Source: JAABVY01 sp964627935
GTDB lineage: Bacteria > Zixibacteria > MSB-5A5 > JAABVY01
Direction: 5' to 3'
Length of the DNA stretch: 64,000 nucleotides
Assembly (NCBI GenBank): GCA_964627935.1
Contig: CAZVLB010000006.1
Location: 147,614 to 211,613 of the forward strand
Below the pieces are notes generated by a model. That model was given only the letters and a program-made list of their open reading frames with translations. It did no database searches and had not been told where the DNA came from. Shown here one piece after another: positions 55,401 through 63,470 of this stretch (the first letter of the stretch is position 1; each line of letters opens with the position of its first letter). Both the position numbers and the translations under genes were made by a program.

Positions 55401-56345
55401 AAAATAGATATCATCGCTTGCGGAATCATATTCATAGAAACTCGGTGCGGGCAGATAGAAAACTATATAATCGCCCTGGTCGAAACTGCCGTCATCTCCG
55501 CCCTGCACATGAATGGCCATCTCTTCCAGTTCCGGCTGAGGGGCCTCGACCGAACGGGGCAATGGTTTCCCTCCGGCCCGGAAGAAGCGGATCGTGCGCG
55601 GATCGATCTGCGCAATCTCGATACCGGCATCATCAAGATCCTGAAAAGTCAGTTTGTGAATGCCTGTCGATGAATACCCCAGCCTGATCCAGCTGGGAAG
55701 TTGCTCGAATATGCTGGTGCGTGAGGCAGTCGACAGGTTGGTATCTTTCATTCTGCGGAATGCACGGGCCTGTTCATAGTTTAACAGGAGCCCCGAGAAT
55801 ATTTTATCAAACCTGCCCTCATTGGCGGAGAATCCGCTTTTTTCTGAGGACACATCTGCGGCCTGAAAGTCTATTTCAATCGTTATGTTTTGCAATAGCT
55901 TTGCTGAATTACCCGATGGTATCAGGGGGAAGATATTAACCGAGGCCACTTTCTGCGACCTTATAATTGCCGGACGGTTCAATTCGGCCAGGGGTATCGG
56001 CATATCCGCTGTGCCGGCATAGTTTATCTCAGCGTATTCGCTGGATATAATATTTATCTGCGGATTGGAATTATGCGGGATACCAATAATGACTGTTTTG
56101 ACCGGCAGATATCCGATTCCGAAGCGTTCGACATTGTCGCAGCCCTTGATCGAGAGATAGCTGCTGCCACTGGCGCCGTCAATCATTGTAGCAGTATCGG
56201 AAATTGAATATGAAAATACGATATGCGAATTATCCTGTTCGATAATATCGACATTGGAGTAGATGCCCCGCTCGGCATACAGATTCCCGGCGCTAAGTAC
56301 TATTAATGCTGCCAGGGTTATACACAGGGAAAGGCGATACACAAG
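52401..56345 (-). CDS. C25 peptidase, type IX sortase PorU-like
   Basis: A gingipain-family (C25) cysteine peptidase of 1314 residues if translated from the GTG at 56345, which follows AAAGGGA and gives a signal peptide VYRLSLCITLAALIVLSAGNLYA. In-frame TTG starts at 56357 and 56441 are alternatives, but the latter would put a transcription terminator inside the gene. The N-terminal region PSWIRLGYSSTGIHKLTFQDLDDAG and DDGSFDQGDYIVFY are PorU-like; the catalytic pair is His821 in FVGHGNPRLW and Cys855 in AASCSIGEFDNP. The C-terminal 100 residues form a FlgD-like Ig domain (NVPNPF...NGVYIYKL). It probably processes and anchors sorting-tail proteins such as the M6 protease. Confidence 0.85.
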   Translation of the reverse strand, partial: LVYRLSLCITLAALIVLSAGNLYAERGIYSNVDIIEQDNSHIVFSYSISDTATMIDGASGSSYLSIKGCDNVERFGIGYLPVKTVIIGIPHNSNPQINIISSEYAEINYAGTADMPIPLAELNRPAIIRSQKVASVNIFPLIPSGNSAKLLQNITIEIDFQAADVSSEKSGFSANEGRFDKIFSGLLLNYEQARAFRRMKDTNLSTASRTSIFEQLPSWIRLGYSSTGIHKLTFQDLDDAGIEIAQIDPRTIRFFRAGGKPLPRSVEAPQPELEEMAIHVQGGDDGSFDQGDYIVFYLPAPSFYEYDSASDDIYFVDNHYTAEAVVFMGYGAGMSGDPLRMTEIDVAPQSEDPQNVFSYRDKKRFEQNNFLSDINGVIDDYYNWFWVDDDVFDLFINIDDITGTGLHRLQMSAIGRNPSIKVNGFSPDSMELKQDAYNTNLVIYSDAFKEGLNTLDITIDGNIRQDHVLNYLELEYQRRIQYRGGTLTFYGPKDAGTYYYNVNGITATEDYTLIDASDMFDQKILTGFEKLDAARRIEFEYAHLGGFHRLALSETDILSGPSSVAPVTVADLFNPGGSFDVIVVAPELYLSSFSAYRDLRQNDGYTVYLASVEDIYAQFAGGMTDLVAIRNFLKYAYENWPSPSPAFCLLGGDGTYDFMNYTGAGKANYVPPFVVDSETTVSDENYVLFDDDLYLDSDSSYPADRGPDMVVGRWPVRNSGEVTEFLAKLGAYESGDNSGRWQNRITYLADDENKPGVSYKEPDHTNQAENLANRHTPSRFNKNKIYMIEYPLASNGEKPQVNQRVVEALNEGTLILNFVGHGNPRLWTDERVFRNDDIASLNNEDNLPVIIAASCSIGEFDNPAGEGMAELFFRYTQGGAIGIIATTRLVFSRPNADFNYMLFDVLFSGQGYSLAEAVYTAKFIRQQSFGPNENDRKFIMFGDPLMKLATPDYKIEFVRENIDTLAALNLVTIEGQVVDDQGILLGGFDGSVDISVFDNEQQKIYRIPAGSQFYELDYTMPGARLFRGRTEVNAGQLELQFIVPKDISYGGNNARISAYAVSSGFESGASGAVDSIVISGSVAEITDSIPPEITVELSGNAADDQLLDNPLEGKVLQPGMPLNVFLFDSSGINLSGEVGHRFEVIFNDDPLLTYDLTDEFIYDAGSYQRGRAVFEIPDIENGNYTLKIKAWDSANNSAQKEYNVAVGEAELPQIVELFNVPNPFKNETQFYYELSTAASQVSLDIFTLAGRKIHTIRNLPGTEGENISSIWNGRDSWGDEIANGVYIYKLNVRPISISSDNNRLEKFGKLVILR

Positions 56346-56379
56346 TCCCTTTGCCAAATATCCTTGTATGGTGGACAAC

Positions 56380-56405
56380 AAAAAAACCGGAGCATTGCTT
56401 TCCGG
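56380..56405 (-). terminator. Intrinsic terminator in the PorU-like gene leader
   Basis: On the minus strand CCGGA and TCCGG form a 5-bp GC-rich stem, extended by a GC/GC pair inside, directly followed by seven T. It ends 34 bases before the GTG start at 56345, placing it in the leader and not at a gene end. Part of its 5' arm can instead pair upstream in the hairpin at 56403-56415. Confidence 0.7.
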
Positions 56406-56529
56406 CCGATGGCCGTATAGAACGTCAAAGGGGCGATGCAAAATTATCGATTTCCTTCTTAAACAGATTTAAGAACTACAAATTACCCTTTAACGATCTT
56501 TCTATACGACTCCTCGCTTTCTAATTTAC
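56380..56529 (-). ncRNA. Structured 5' leader, riboswitch-like attenuator
   Basis: The transcript predicted from the promoter at 56536-56564 contains an outer helix P1 (56500-56510 with 56412-56422, 11 pairs including one G-U), an inner helix P2 (56486-56494 with 56424-56432, 9 pairs), a perfect 8-bp hairpin P3 (56456-56475) and a 4-bp hairpin P4 (56434-56449), making a three-way junction. A GC hairpin (56403-56415) overlaps both the 3' side of P1 and the 5' arm of the terminator at 56380-56405. This is the logic of an attenuator with an aptamer domain. I cannot assign it to a known riboswitch class. Confidence 0.65.
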
Positions 56530-56535
56530 TGGACG

Positions 56536-56564
56536 AATTTATTCGATAAGTACAAAATTGTCAA
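56536..56564 (-). promoter_or_regulatory. Sigma-70-type promoter of the envelope operon
   Basis: On the minus strand a perfect -35 TTGACA (56559-56564) and a -10 TAAATT (56536-56541) are separated by exactly 17 bases. Predicted transcription start is about 56529, leaving a leader of about 185 bases before the GTG start. No competing strong promoter is seen before the next eight genes, which are tightly packed. Confidence 0.65.
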
Positions 56565-56710
56565 GAAGTTTTACCCAATCATTAAAACCTCAGGATACAA
56601 TCCGGTTCCCTAAAAATACGTCCTAACAGTTGTTTAACATTGCAATTTTCAGGCCGAAAGGAGCATAGAAGTGGCCCTTTCTATCTTAATACAATGGAAT
56701 GCATAAAGAT

Positions 56711-56743
56711 AAGCGCATTCAGCTGTGACATTTGAATGCGCTT
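56711..56743. terminator. Bidirectional terminator-like hairpin downstream of the PhaR-phasin gene
   Basis: AAGCGCATTCA and TGAATGCGCTT make a perfect 11-bp stem with an 11-base loop. On the minus strand it lies about 80 bases after the PhaR-phasin stop codon and is followed by ATCTTT; on the plus strand it is followed by TTTT. The T tracts are short, so termination strength is uncertain. It would insulate the envelope operon promoter. Confidence 0.5.
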
Positions 56744-56821
56744 TTGTAGATCTGATATGCGAGAATTATTCAGAATCAATGAAATTCAATTCACTATTTT
56801 TCAAATTCTCCAGTGGCCCGC

Positions 56822-57415
56822 TTATTTCGCTTTAATCTCGTTGAGCTGGGCTTCCAGGCGGGCGACTGATTCGATCAGGCTGTCGACTTTGTTTTCGAGG
56901 TTGTCCAGCTCGGTCTTCTTGGCCACACGCATGTTTTCCAGCTTGGATTCAACCTCGGCCGAAACACGATCCTTGAAGGTATTGACATTGTCTTCAACCT
57001 TTTCCATCAACTCGACCACAGCATCGGATCGCTCTTCCCTGGCCACCTCGCCCTTTTTGATCAATGTGTCGACTATTTCTTCTGCCTTGGAACGGGTCAT
57101 TTCGAATGCCCCCAGCCCGGCCAGATATGTCTTTTTGAATAGATCCACAGCACCTTCTCCTTCCATAATCAATTTTTTCATAATCTCGATTTTTGATTCG
57201 GTATCCCGCCAGTTCTGCATATCGGAAACCAACGCCTGCGCCAGCACACGCGAGGTGATATCTTTGCCGCTCTGACTGTCGGTGACCCTGATGCGTTTGC
57301 CCTTTTTAATCAGCTCGACCAGGTCGTTTATGGTAATCGACCGGTTGGCCTGAGGATCATATAGGCGCCTGTTGGAATACCGCTTGATTTCATACACAAC
57401 CCATTTATAGTGCAT
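56822..57415 (-). CDS. PHA regulator DNA-binding domain fused to a phasin-like domain
   Basis: A 197-residue protein. Residues of about 8-70 match the PHB/PHA accumulation regulator DNA-binding domain (IKRYSNRRLYDPQANRSITINDLVELI). The rest resembles phasin/PhaF-type granule-associated proteins (LFKKTYLAGLGAFEMTRSKAEEIVDTLIKKGE) and ends in a coiled coil. PhaR regulators and phasins are usually separate proteins. The fusion could let one protein bind granules and DNA. No PHA synthase is in the window, so the pathway is not demonstrated. Confidence 0.82.
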   Translation of the reverse strand: MHYKWVVYEIKRYSNRRLYDPQANRSITINDLVELIKKGKRIRVTDSQSGKDITSRVLAQALVSDMQNWRDTESKIEIMKKLIMEGEGAVDLFKKTYLAGLGAFEMTRSKAEEIVDTLIKKGEVAREERSDAVVELMEKVEDNVNTFKDRVSAEVESKLENMRVAKKTELDNLENKVDSLIESVARLEAQLNEIKAK

Positions 57416-57457
57416 TGCACCATAAAAGTCAATAAAAAAATAGCCTGATTGAGATAT

Positions 57458-57871
57458 TTAGCGTTTTCCGATTGATACGAGGACGATATTGATGATTTCC
57501 AGCAGCCGGTCGCCTGAGAAGGGTTTTTTGATAAACATATCGCCGCCGACTTTGAAGGATTTGCCGGAATCATCGCGGGAATCCTTGCCGGTAAGGAACA
57601 GGACCGGGATTCCTTTTGTATCGGGATATTTTTTGAGTTCTTCGCAGACCTGATAGCCATCCATATTGGGCATCATAATATCCAGCAGAATCAGGTCGGG
57701 CTGGAAATTTTTGACCCGTTCCACGGCCATGATCGGTGAATTTTCCGTAATTACCTGGTAGCCTGCATTTTGCAGAAATGCCTCGACCACTTCGGTGATT
57801 TCCGGCTCATCGTCAATGACCAGTATTTTGGCGGTTTTCTGCCTTGTTGTCGAAACTTTAGTACTCATCAA
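57458..57871 (-). CDS. Stand-alone response regulator receiver protein (1)
   Basis: A 137-residue protein consisting of a single receiver domain. The acidic pocket is VIDDEPE, the phosphoacceptor Asp is in LLDIMMPNMDG, the Thr is in LFLTGKD and the Lys is in KKPFSG. There is no output domain. It is closely similar to the next gene upstream, including the DDSGK(S/A)F region, indicating a tandem duplication. It probably passes phosphate to, or binds, another protein; the histidine kinase at 59221-61314 is a candidate partner. Confidence 0.92.
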   Translation of the reverse strand: MMSTKVSTTRQKTAKILVIDDEPEITEVVEAFLQNAGYQVITENSPIMAVERVKNFQPDLILLDIMMPNMDGYQVCEELKKYPDTKGIPVLFLTGKDSRDDSGKSFKVGGDMFIKKPFSGDRLLEIINIVLVSIGKR

Positions 57872-57920
57872 TATAAGTATCGGCCGTAAACAGGCGCATC
57901 TTTAGAATTAGTTGCCGGAC

Positions 57921-58295
57921 TTAAACCATTGACGCGATTTTGATTACCTCTATCAGTTCTTCAATCCTGAAAGGCTTCTTGACAAACAGCTGTCCGCCCG
58001 CCTCAAATGCCTTGCCGGAATCATCCTGCGGATCTACGCCGGTCAAAAAAATAACCGGAATATCCTTCGTTTTCGGCTCGGCCTTGAGAAGTTTGCAGAA
58101 CTGGTAGCCATCCATCTGCGGCATAATAATATCCAGCACGATAGCATTGGGCTGAAATTCGCGTGCGATCTCCAGCGCCTGTTGGGCGTCATTGGAGGAT
58201 TTCACATCGAATCCGGCCGCATCAAGAAGCTCACCCAGAGATTCCAGAACCTCGGGCTCGTCATCAACGGATAATATCTTTATCTGCTTATCCAT
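57921..58295 (-). CDS. Stand-alone response regulator receiver protein (2)
   Basis: A 124-residue receiver domain with no output domain: VDDEPEVLES, VLDIIMPQMDGYQF, FLTGVD and KKPFRIEEL carry the conserved Asp, Thr and Lys. It is the paralogue of the downstream receiver and lies 50 bases from it. The ATG at 58295 is used. Confidence 0.92.
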   Translation of the reverse strand: MDKQIKILSVDDEPEVLESLGELLDAAGFDVKSSNDAQQALEIAREFQPNAIVLDIIMPQMDGYQFCKLLKAEPKTKDIPVIFLTGVDPQDDSGKAFEAGGQLFVKKPFRIEELIEVIKIASMV

Positions 58296-58398
58296 AAATC
58301 CCCAAAAACCTTTCTTCAGTAATGATATCGGTAATGGGGTTACAAATTAAAGCGGGAATGCGAAAAAAGATCAATTATCTCAATAATGAGCGATGATT

Positions 58399-59196
58399 CT
58401 ATTTTATCAGCCTGGTATAGAATGACGGCCGGCGGTCATCAACGAGATCATTCAGTTCGGTCGGCTTTTTGGTTGCTGTTTTCGACAAATCAATGTCAAC
58501 AATCCTGACCGAGGGTTTGGTTTTCGGGGCACGGGCGAGGATTTCGCCATTGGTTGACGTGATCTGGCTCATACCGGTGAATTTCAGCTTTTCATCTTTG
58601 ACTGAATCAGTGCCGATACGGTTGGCCGTAATGGTATAAACCCAGTTTTCCAGCGAACGTGTACGCATGGCATCCTGGCAGTAATACAGGACCAGGTTGG
58701 ATGGGTGCGCGATTATATTGGCGCCCTCGAGCATTAGCGCACGGCAGGCCTCCGGAAACATATAGTCGAAGCAGATCATCATGCCCAGCTTATACTCATA
58801 AAACGGAAAGGCTCGGAATTTCAGGTTACCACGCGAGAACCATGCGGGCTCATTATTAAACAGATGAACCTTACGATAGAGATGTGTTTGGCCCTTTGGA
58901 GTGATATATACCGAGGTGTTATATGTCCGCCCTGATTTCATTTCGGCAATGCCGATCACGAAATGGCAGTTTCTTCTTTTGGCAAGTGTCTTGAATACTC
59001 TCACCGCCTTGCCATCATGAGCATCCTCGGCCAGACGAATTGTGTCCTTTTTCGATGGAAAAAAGTAACCGGTATTGAACAGTTCGGGAAGCACCAAAAG
59101 ATCGGCATCGGTTTTCTCGACCATGGCCACAGCCTGATCGACATTCCCGGTTTTTTTTCCGAATTCGGGTTTGGTCTGAACGAATCCCACACGCAT
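58399..59196 (-). CDS. Carbon-nitrogen hydrolase (nitrilase superfamily)
   Basis: A 265-residue nitrilase-fold amidase. The catalytic triad is present: Glu38 in LPELFNTGYF, Lys109 in YRKVHLF and Cys142 in GMMICFDYMFPE. The length and motifs match the beta-ureidopropionase/omega-amidase type branch, but the exact substrate is not predictable. Cytosolic. It sits between the histidine kinase and the receiver proteins, with 24 bases to the kinase gene. Confidence 0.9.
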   Translation of the reverse strand: MRVGFVQTKPEFGKKTGNVDQAVAMVEKTDADLLVLPELFNTGYFFPSKKDTIRLAEDAHDGKAVRVFKTLAKRRNCHFVIGIAEMKSGRTYNTSVYITPKGQTHLYRKVHLFNNEPAWFSRGNLKFRAFPFYEYKLGMMICFDYMFPEACRALMLEGANIIAHPSNLVLYYCQDAMRTRSLENWVYTITANRIGTDSVKDEKLKFTGMSQITSTNGEILARAPKTKPSVRIVDIDLSKTATKKPTELNDLVDDRRPSFYTRLIK

Positions 59197-59220
59197 GCTG
59201 CCGTCTCCTTTACTTTCGGC

Positions 59221-61314
59221 TTATGATTCGGCCGGGATCGAGATTGTAAACCTCGCACCGCCATCTGCGGTATTTTCAGCCGATATATTGCCTCCATGAT
59301 CGCTAACTATCCTGTGTGATATAGAAAGTCCCAGGCCGGTGCCATGTTCCTTGGTTGTGAAATAGGGCGTGAAAATATCATTGATCTTATCCGGATCGAT
59401 ACCATGCCCGCTATCCTCGATAGAAATTTCGGCCCTGCCGTCGACCATCGAGCTTTTTATCACAATCCGGCCGTTTTTGCCTGCAGCCTCCAACGCATTT
59501 TTTATCAAATTGCCGAGTACCTTTTTCATTTCCTGGACATCAATTGAGACTATTATTTCGTCGCTCAATTCGGCTTCAAGCGCAATATCATTCTGGGCCG
59601 CTTCATTTTCAAAAAGTCCGACAATTTCTGAAATAAAGGCCTTCAGATCTACCCTTTCTTTTTTCAACTGCCCCGACCGTGCCAGCGCCAGAAACTCGAC
59701 AATAATCGAATTGAGTCTTTCTATTTCACTCCGAATAGTCGAGGCCAGTTCTTCGAATCCTTCTTTATCCTCTTTGACATCGTATTCGGATTTCAGGCGC
59801 TGGGCGGCTATGGCTATGGCATTTAAGGGGTTCCTGATTTCATGCGCCACACCTGCCGCAAGGGTGCCCAGCTCCGAGAGACGTTCGGCCTGCTTGGCCT
59901 GCAGTTCCAGCTTTTTGCGTGCGGTGATATCATGAGCAATTCCGACTATCCCCTGCTCAGCGCCGGATTTGTCGACCAGGTCTGATGAGGTTACCAGAAG
60001 TGTCAGTTCTTTATCGGGATGGCGTCTGTATGTCTGCTCGCGCACCAGGGCATCCTGTCCGGAGGCTTTCAAATCCTCTATCATGAATATATCATCGGGA
60101 AAGATTTCATGATAGTGACGGCCGATACATTTGGCCGCGCGCACATTGAACATCCGTTCGGTTTTGGGATTTATCATAATTATCTTTCCACGCTGATCGA
60201 CTGCCAAAACCGCGCTTTCGATTCCGCCCAGGATATTGGAAGTAATATTTTTGAACTGCTCGTAGGCTACCGCCACTGAACGATAATTCTGGTTGGCCAT
60301 GACCATGGTGACGAATAAAAATGTCAGCAGGAACAATATTCCGCCCATGACCGCCATCTGTGTTTTGAAATTGCGGGATACCTGATGGAATCCATCCAGA
60401 GACATCCCCACCCGCAGGACACCGGGGGGGAATTGCTGGCTGAAAAACGGCCTTGCTATTTCCAGCACCTGTTTATCCTCAAAGGTAAATTTTCTGCTGT
60501 CCTCGCGGTTATTATTGATCACCTGCTGCAAAAAGGTATCCGCCTCGATTGCCAGTACCGGTTCAATTTTGCGTGATGATATTGCTACCCCATCGGATGT
60601 CTGCAGAAAGATATATTCAATACCCGGCTGGTTGCCTATATTCTGAATCATATAACCGATACCGATCCTGCGATAGAAATTATCCAGCTTCTGATAGTTC
60701 ATGAATATCACTATCGCCCCCGGGGCCGTTTCGCGCGAAATTGCCGCCACCAGCTGATCCGAGGTATAGACATCAGTGTCCGAAAGCACAAATGTGCCCA
60801 CTCCTGCGGCACCGCGGATGATCTCGCTCAATGGCAGCCGTTGCAGAAATTCGGCATCATAGCCTTTGCCGATTATATTGGAATAATTCGACATGGCAAT
60901 TATGCCGGTGCTATCTACTATATCGATGCGGTTGAAACCCAGAAGGTTGCAGATCTGGTTCAGGCGATCAGGATTGATATCACCCATTTCCAGGTCGAGG
61001 TCGATCAATGTGGCGGCATCGACAAGATTGTCGGTTACAATATCATCAACCAGGGCATTGGCACGGATAGCATTCTGCGATGATATAAAAATCGCCTCCA
61101 CCAATGCGCCGCCCTCACGGCGCAGCATACGCAACATATTGTTCTGGTTTTCGCGAATGCCGATGATGATGATTGCCAGAAAGATAATTGCCAGGAGAAA
61201 GGCTGTTACAATTAGAAGGCGCGGGGTTATCCTCGAGAATTTTATCTGCTGATCGATTTTGGCTGACTGATTCGGCATTTGATCTAATCTATCGGCTGTG
61301 GAATTACGTGTCAA
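59221..61314 (-). CDS. Membrane-bound PAS sensor histidine kinase
   Basis: A 697-residue kinase. TM1 (33-53) and TM2 (about 315-340) enclose a periplasmic sensor of about 260 residues of Cache-like or double-PAS type. A cytosolic PAS domain (about 350-460, NILGGIESAVLAVDQRGKIIMINPKTERMF) precedes HisKA with the phosphoacceptor His491 in AAGVAHEIRNPLNAI, then HATPase_c with DSGHGIDPDKINDIF, PYFTTKEHGTGLGLSI. The N, G1 and G2 boxes look intact. It has no adjacent full response regulator; the two receiver-only proteins downstream are possible targets. Confidence 0.93.
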   Translation of the reverse strand: MTRNSTADRLDQMPNQSAKIDQQIKFSRITPRLLIVTAFLLAIIFLAIIIIGIRENQNNMLRMLRREGGALVEAIFISSQNAIRANALVDDIVTDNLVDAATLIDLDLEMGDINPDRLNQICNLLGFNRIDIVDSTGIIAMSNYSNIIGKGYDAEFLQRLPLSEIIRGAAGVGTFVLSDTDVYTSDQLVAAISRETAPGAIVIFMNYQKLDNFYRRIGIGYMIQNIGNQPGIEYIFLQTSDGVAISSRKIEPVLAIEADTFLQQVINNNREDSRKFTFEDKQVLEIARPFFSQQFPPGVLRVGMSLDGFHQVSRNFKTQMAVMGGILFLLTFLFVTMVMANQNYRSVAVAYEQFKNITSNILGGIESAVLAVDQRGKIIMINPKTERMFNVRAAKCIGRHYHEIFPDDIFMIEDLKASGQDALVREQTYRRHPDKELTLLVTSSDLVDKSGAEQGIVGIAHDITARKKLELQAKQAERLSELGTLAAGVAHEIRNPLNAIAIAAQRLKSEYDVKEDKEGFEELASTIRSEIERLNSIIVEFLALARSGQLKKERVDLKAFISEIVGLFENEAAQNDIALEAELSDEIIVSIDVQEMKKVLGNLIKNALEAAGKNGRIVIKSSMVDGRAEISIEDSGHGIDPDKINDIFTPYFTTKEHGTGLGLSISHRIVSDHGGNISAENTADGGARFTISIPAES

Positions 61315-61332
61315 GGTAAATGATTTAAGCTC

Positions 61333-62748
61333 TTAGCGATGCTGCGGCCGTTTGCCGCGCGTTGCGCTGACAATAATATTCACGCATTCCAGGATTGCGA
61401 AAGCGGCAAACACCGGAAGGATGGCGTGGAGCATTATTTCCGCCTCCGACATCGAGCCGGATGCGGCCCGGCCTTTATAGAAATTATACAAGGTCACCGC
61501 GAGGGCGATTCCGAAGGTAAACCCGGAGGTTCTCATCAGGGCGGTAAATCCTGATGCTACGCCCACATTCTGGTGCTTTACCGAGGAAAGAATGGCATTC
61601 GTGTTTGGTGATGAAAATACAGCCATCCCGAGACCGGTCAGGGCCAGGCGCCAGACGATATCAAATGTCCCGCTGTTCATGCCGAGAGTTGAAAGAGAAT
61701 ACAGCCCCGAGGCCAAAAGCGCTATGCCAATCGTGGCCGGAACCCGTGTGCCGATATGATCCGAGAGCCATCCGGAAAAAGGCGCGATCACGAACATGGT
61801 GGCCGGGATGGTCATCATAAAGAAGCCCAACTGCCGAGGCGTGTAGCCCAGCACGCTCTGCAGATAGAACGGCATCAGGATCGATGCGCTCATCAGGCCC
61901 ACGAATGCCAGAAACGAGGCTATGCATGATTGCGTGAAATAGCGGTTTTTGAGAATGGTCATGCGCAGAATCGGATCGCGCACCCGCAGTTCATTGTATA
62001 CAAATCCGCTTAGAAGCAGAATCGAGGCTGAGAAAAGGGAGATTATCAATGGATCGGTCCAGCCTTCTTTTGAGGCCATATCCAGGGCCAGGAAAAATGA
62101 TGTCAGCCCGGATACTATCAGGATCGATCCGATCCAGTCGAACCTGTGCCCGGCCTGCACCGAGGGATTGTTTTGCAGTGATTTTATGGAATAGACTATG
62201 GCGGCAATTCCAATCGGGATATTGATATAAAAAATTGAACGCCACCCCAGGGCATCGATCAGAAACCCTCCCAATGGCGGACCGGTGGCGAGTCCTATTG
62301 AAACTATGGTAGCATTTATGCCCAGGATTCGTCCGCGCTGTTTTGGCGGAAATGATTTGGCAATTAATCCCTGATTGGAGCTCATCAGCACCGCCGCGCC
62401 CATAGCCTGAAACACTCGCGAAAAAATCAGCATATTGACCGAGAGCGCAAATGCGCACAGTCCGGAACCGAGGGTAAACAAGACAAATCCCAATGTGAAC
62501 TGCTTGCGGTCACCGAGGATATCCAGCAGTCTCCCGGCCACCAGCAGAAGCGCGGTCATGGTCAATATATAAGCCTGCGGTACCCATGCAACTACGCGCA
62601 CATCGGCATCGAACTGCTGGGCAATCGTGGGCAATGCGACATTGACAATCGAGGAATCGAGAGTAGACATGAAAACGGCGGTTGCGGCCACACCGAAATG
62701 TACCCATTTGCGGGAATAGTCGGGCGTATGTTGTTCAGGTCTATCCAT
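61333..62748 (-). CDS. MFS multidrug exporter, DHA2 (EmrB/QacA) family
   Basis: A 14-TM-type drug exporter. The start at the ATG 62748 (MDRPEQHTPDYSRKW) is preferred to an upstream in-frame start at 62796; it gives 471 residues. Motif D1 is in FMSTLDSSIVNVALPTI, motif A in GRLLDILGDRKQFTLG, and motif C-like GPPLGGFLIDALGWRSIFYINIPIG is present. These are hallmarks of EmrB/QacA drug:proton antiporters. No EmrA adaptor is adjacent, and the substrate is unknown. Confidence 0.88.
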   Translation of the reverse strand: MDRPEQHTPDYSRKWVHFGVAATAVFMSTLDSSIVNVALPTIAQQFDADVRVVAWVPQAYILTMTALLLVAGRLLDILGDRKQFTLGFVLFTLGSGLCAFALSVNMLIFSRVFQAMGAAVLMSSNQGLIAKSFPPKQRGRILGINATIVSIGLATGPPLGGFLIDALGWRSIFYINIPIGIAAIVYSIKSLQNNPSVQAGHRFDWIGSILIVSGLTSFFLALDMASKEGWTDPLIISLFSASILLLSGFVYNELRVRDPILRMTILKNRYFTQSCIASFLAFVGLMSASILMPFYLQSVLGYTPRQLGFFMMTIPATMFVIAPFSGWLSDHIGTRVPATIGIALLASGLYSLSTLGMNSGTFDIVWRLALTGLGMAVFSSPNTNAILSSVKHQNVGVASGFTALMRTSGFTFGIALAVTLYNFYKGRAASGSMSEAEIMLHAILPVFAAFAILECVNIIVSATRGKRPQHR

Positions 62749-63149
62749 CCGGAATATGGTATCTAAACCAATGGCATAATGCAAGAAAATTACCACCAGC
62801 TTTAAAGACCTGTGGGCTTTTATCCTGGCGATTTAAACTGGCTTACACATATCAACCTGCTTATTCCCCGACTACCGGGACCTTTCAAAGTATTGCCCTA
62901 AGATTTGGGCGCAAATGCTAGATGATATTCCCAGCTAACTGAGCTTTAGGATAATGTCCTATGTAATAGTGTATGTCACCTTACATGTGAAGTTGCATTC
63001 TATTTCATGTGCAGCGAATTGGCGGTACTTCGCACTACACAAACGGGCAAAAGGTTGATTTAGCATATTAGAAAGAAGCGCTGTGAGTCTTGAAATACAA
63101 CATGCTGTTAGGCAAGAGAATATCGGTTCACCATTTCGCTGAAATCTGC
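62749..63149. other. Spacer with no recognised gene
   Basis: About 400 bases between the MFS start and the small ORF stop. I see no convincing coding frame, tRNA, terminator or strong repeat in it. Base composition is more A/T rich than in the genes. Confidence 0.5.
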
Positions 63150-63272
63150 CTATTTCGCTATGTAGAAAACATAAATCAGAGAAGCGGCTATTGCAAAAAG
63201 AAAACCAATCAGCATAGCGATCCGGCGTCTCCTCCAAAGCACCCTATTTTGTCCATTTTCTTGTTTCGTCAT
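63150..63272 (-). CDS. Possible 40-residue single-pass membrane peptide
   Basis: From an ATG at 63272 this ORF encodes a hydrophilic N-terminus ending in four arginines (WRRRR) and a hydrophobic stretch of about 21 residues (IAMLIGFLFAIAASLIYVF). The positive-inside layout suits an inner-membrane protein with its N-terminus in the cytosol. No clear ribosome-binding site is seen before this ATG, and an internal ATG at residue 20 follows GGAGGAG at long spacing. Family unknown. Confidence 0.35.
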   Translation of the reverse strand: MTKQENGQNRVLWRRRRIAMLIGFLFAIAASLIYVFYIAK

Positions 63273-63439
63273 GTATTACAACAATATCCCCGGCAAAATA
63301 TTTTTCTTGTGGTTGAATGGCAGAGATGTATCGAATATCTTTGTTTCTTACCCATATTTATAAGAGCCTCAATCTTAATAATCAATAGGTTTTATGAAAT
63401 CATCCAAGAAGTAATTAAGAATACGAGGATTTTGCAATC

Positions 63440-63470
63440 AAAAAAGCCGTCCGGTGGAGGCCGGACGGCT
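63440..63470 (-). terminator. Intrinsic terminator downstream of icd
   Basis: On the minus strand a perfect 10-bp GC-rich stem (AGCCGTCCGG with CCGGACGGCT) around a 6-base loop is followed by a run of six T. It lies about 100 bases beyond the icd stop codon. The remainder of the spacer 63273-63575 shows nothing else. Confidence 0.88.

Noticed and set aside
56345..56441. Longer PorU-like protein starting at TTG 56441
   Set aside because: It would place an intrinsic terminator with T7 inside the coding region and push the signal peptide over 30 residues from the N-terminus; the shorter start fits the leader.
62959..63237. 92-codon minus-strand open frame
   Set aside because: Its composition is not protein-like and a better small frame with a membrane helix overlaps it; no ribosome site at its start.
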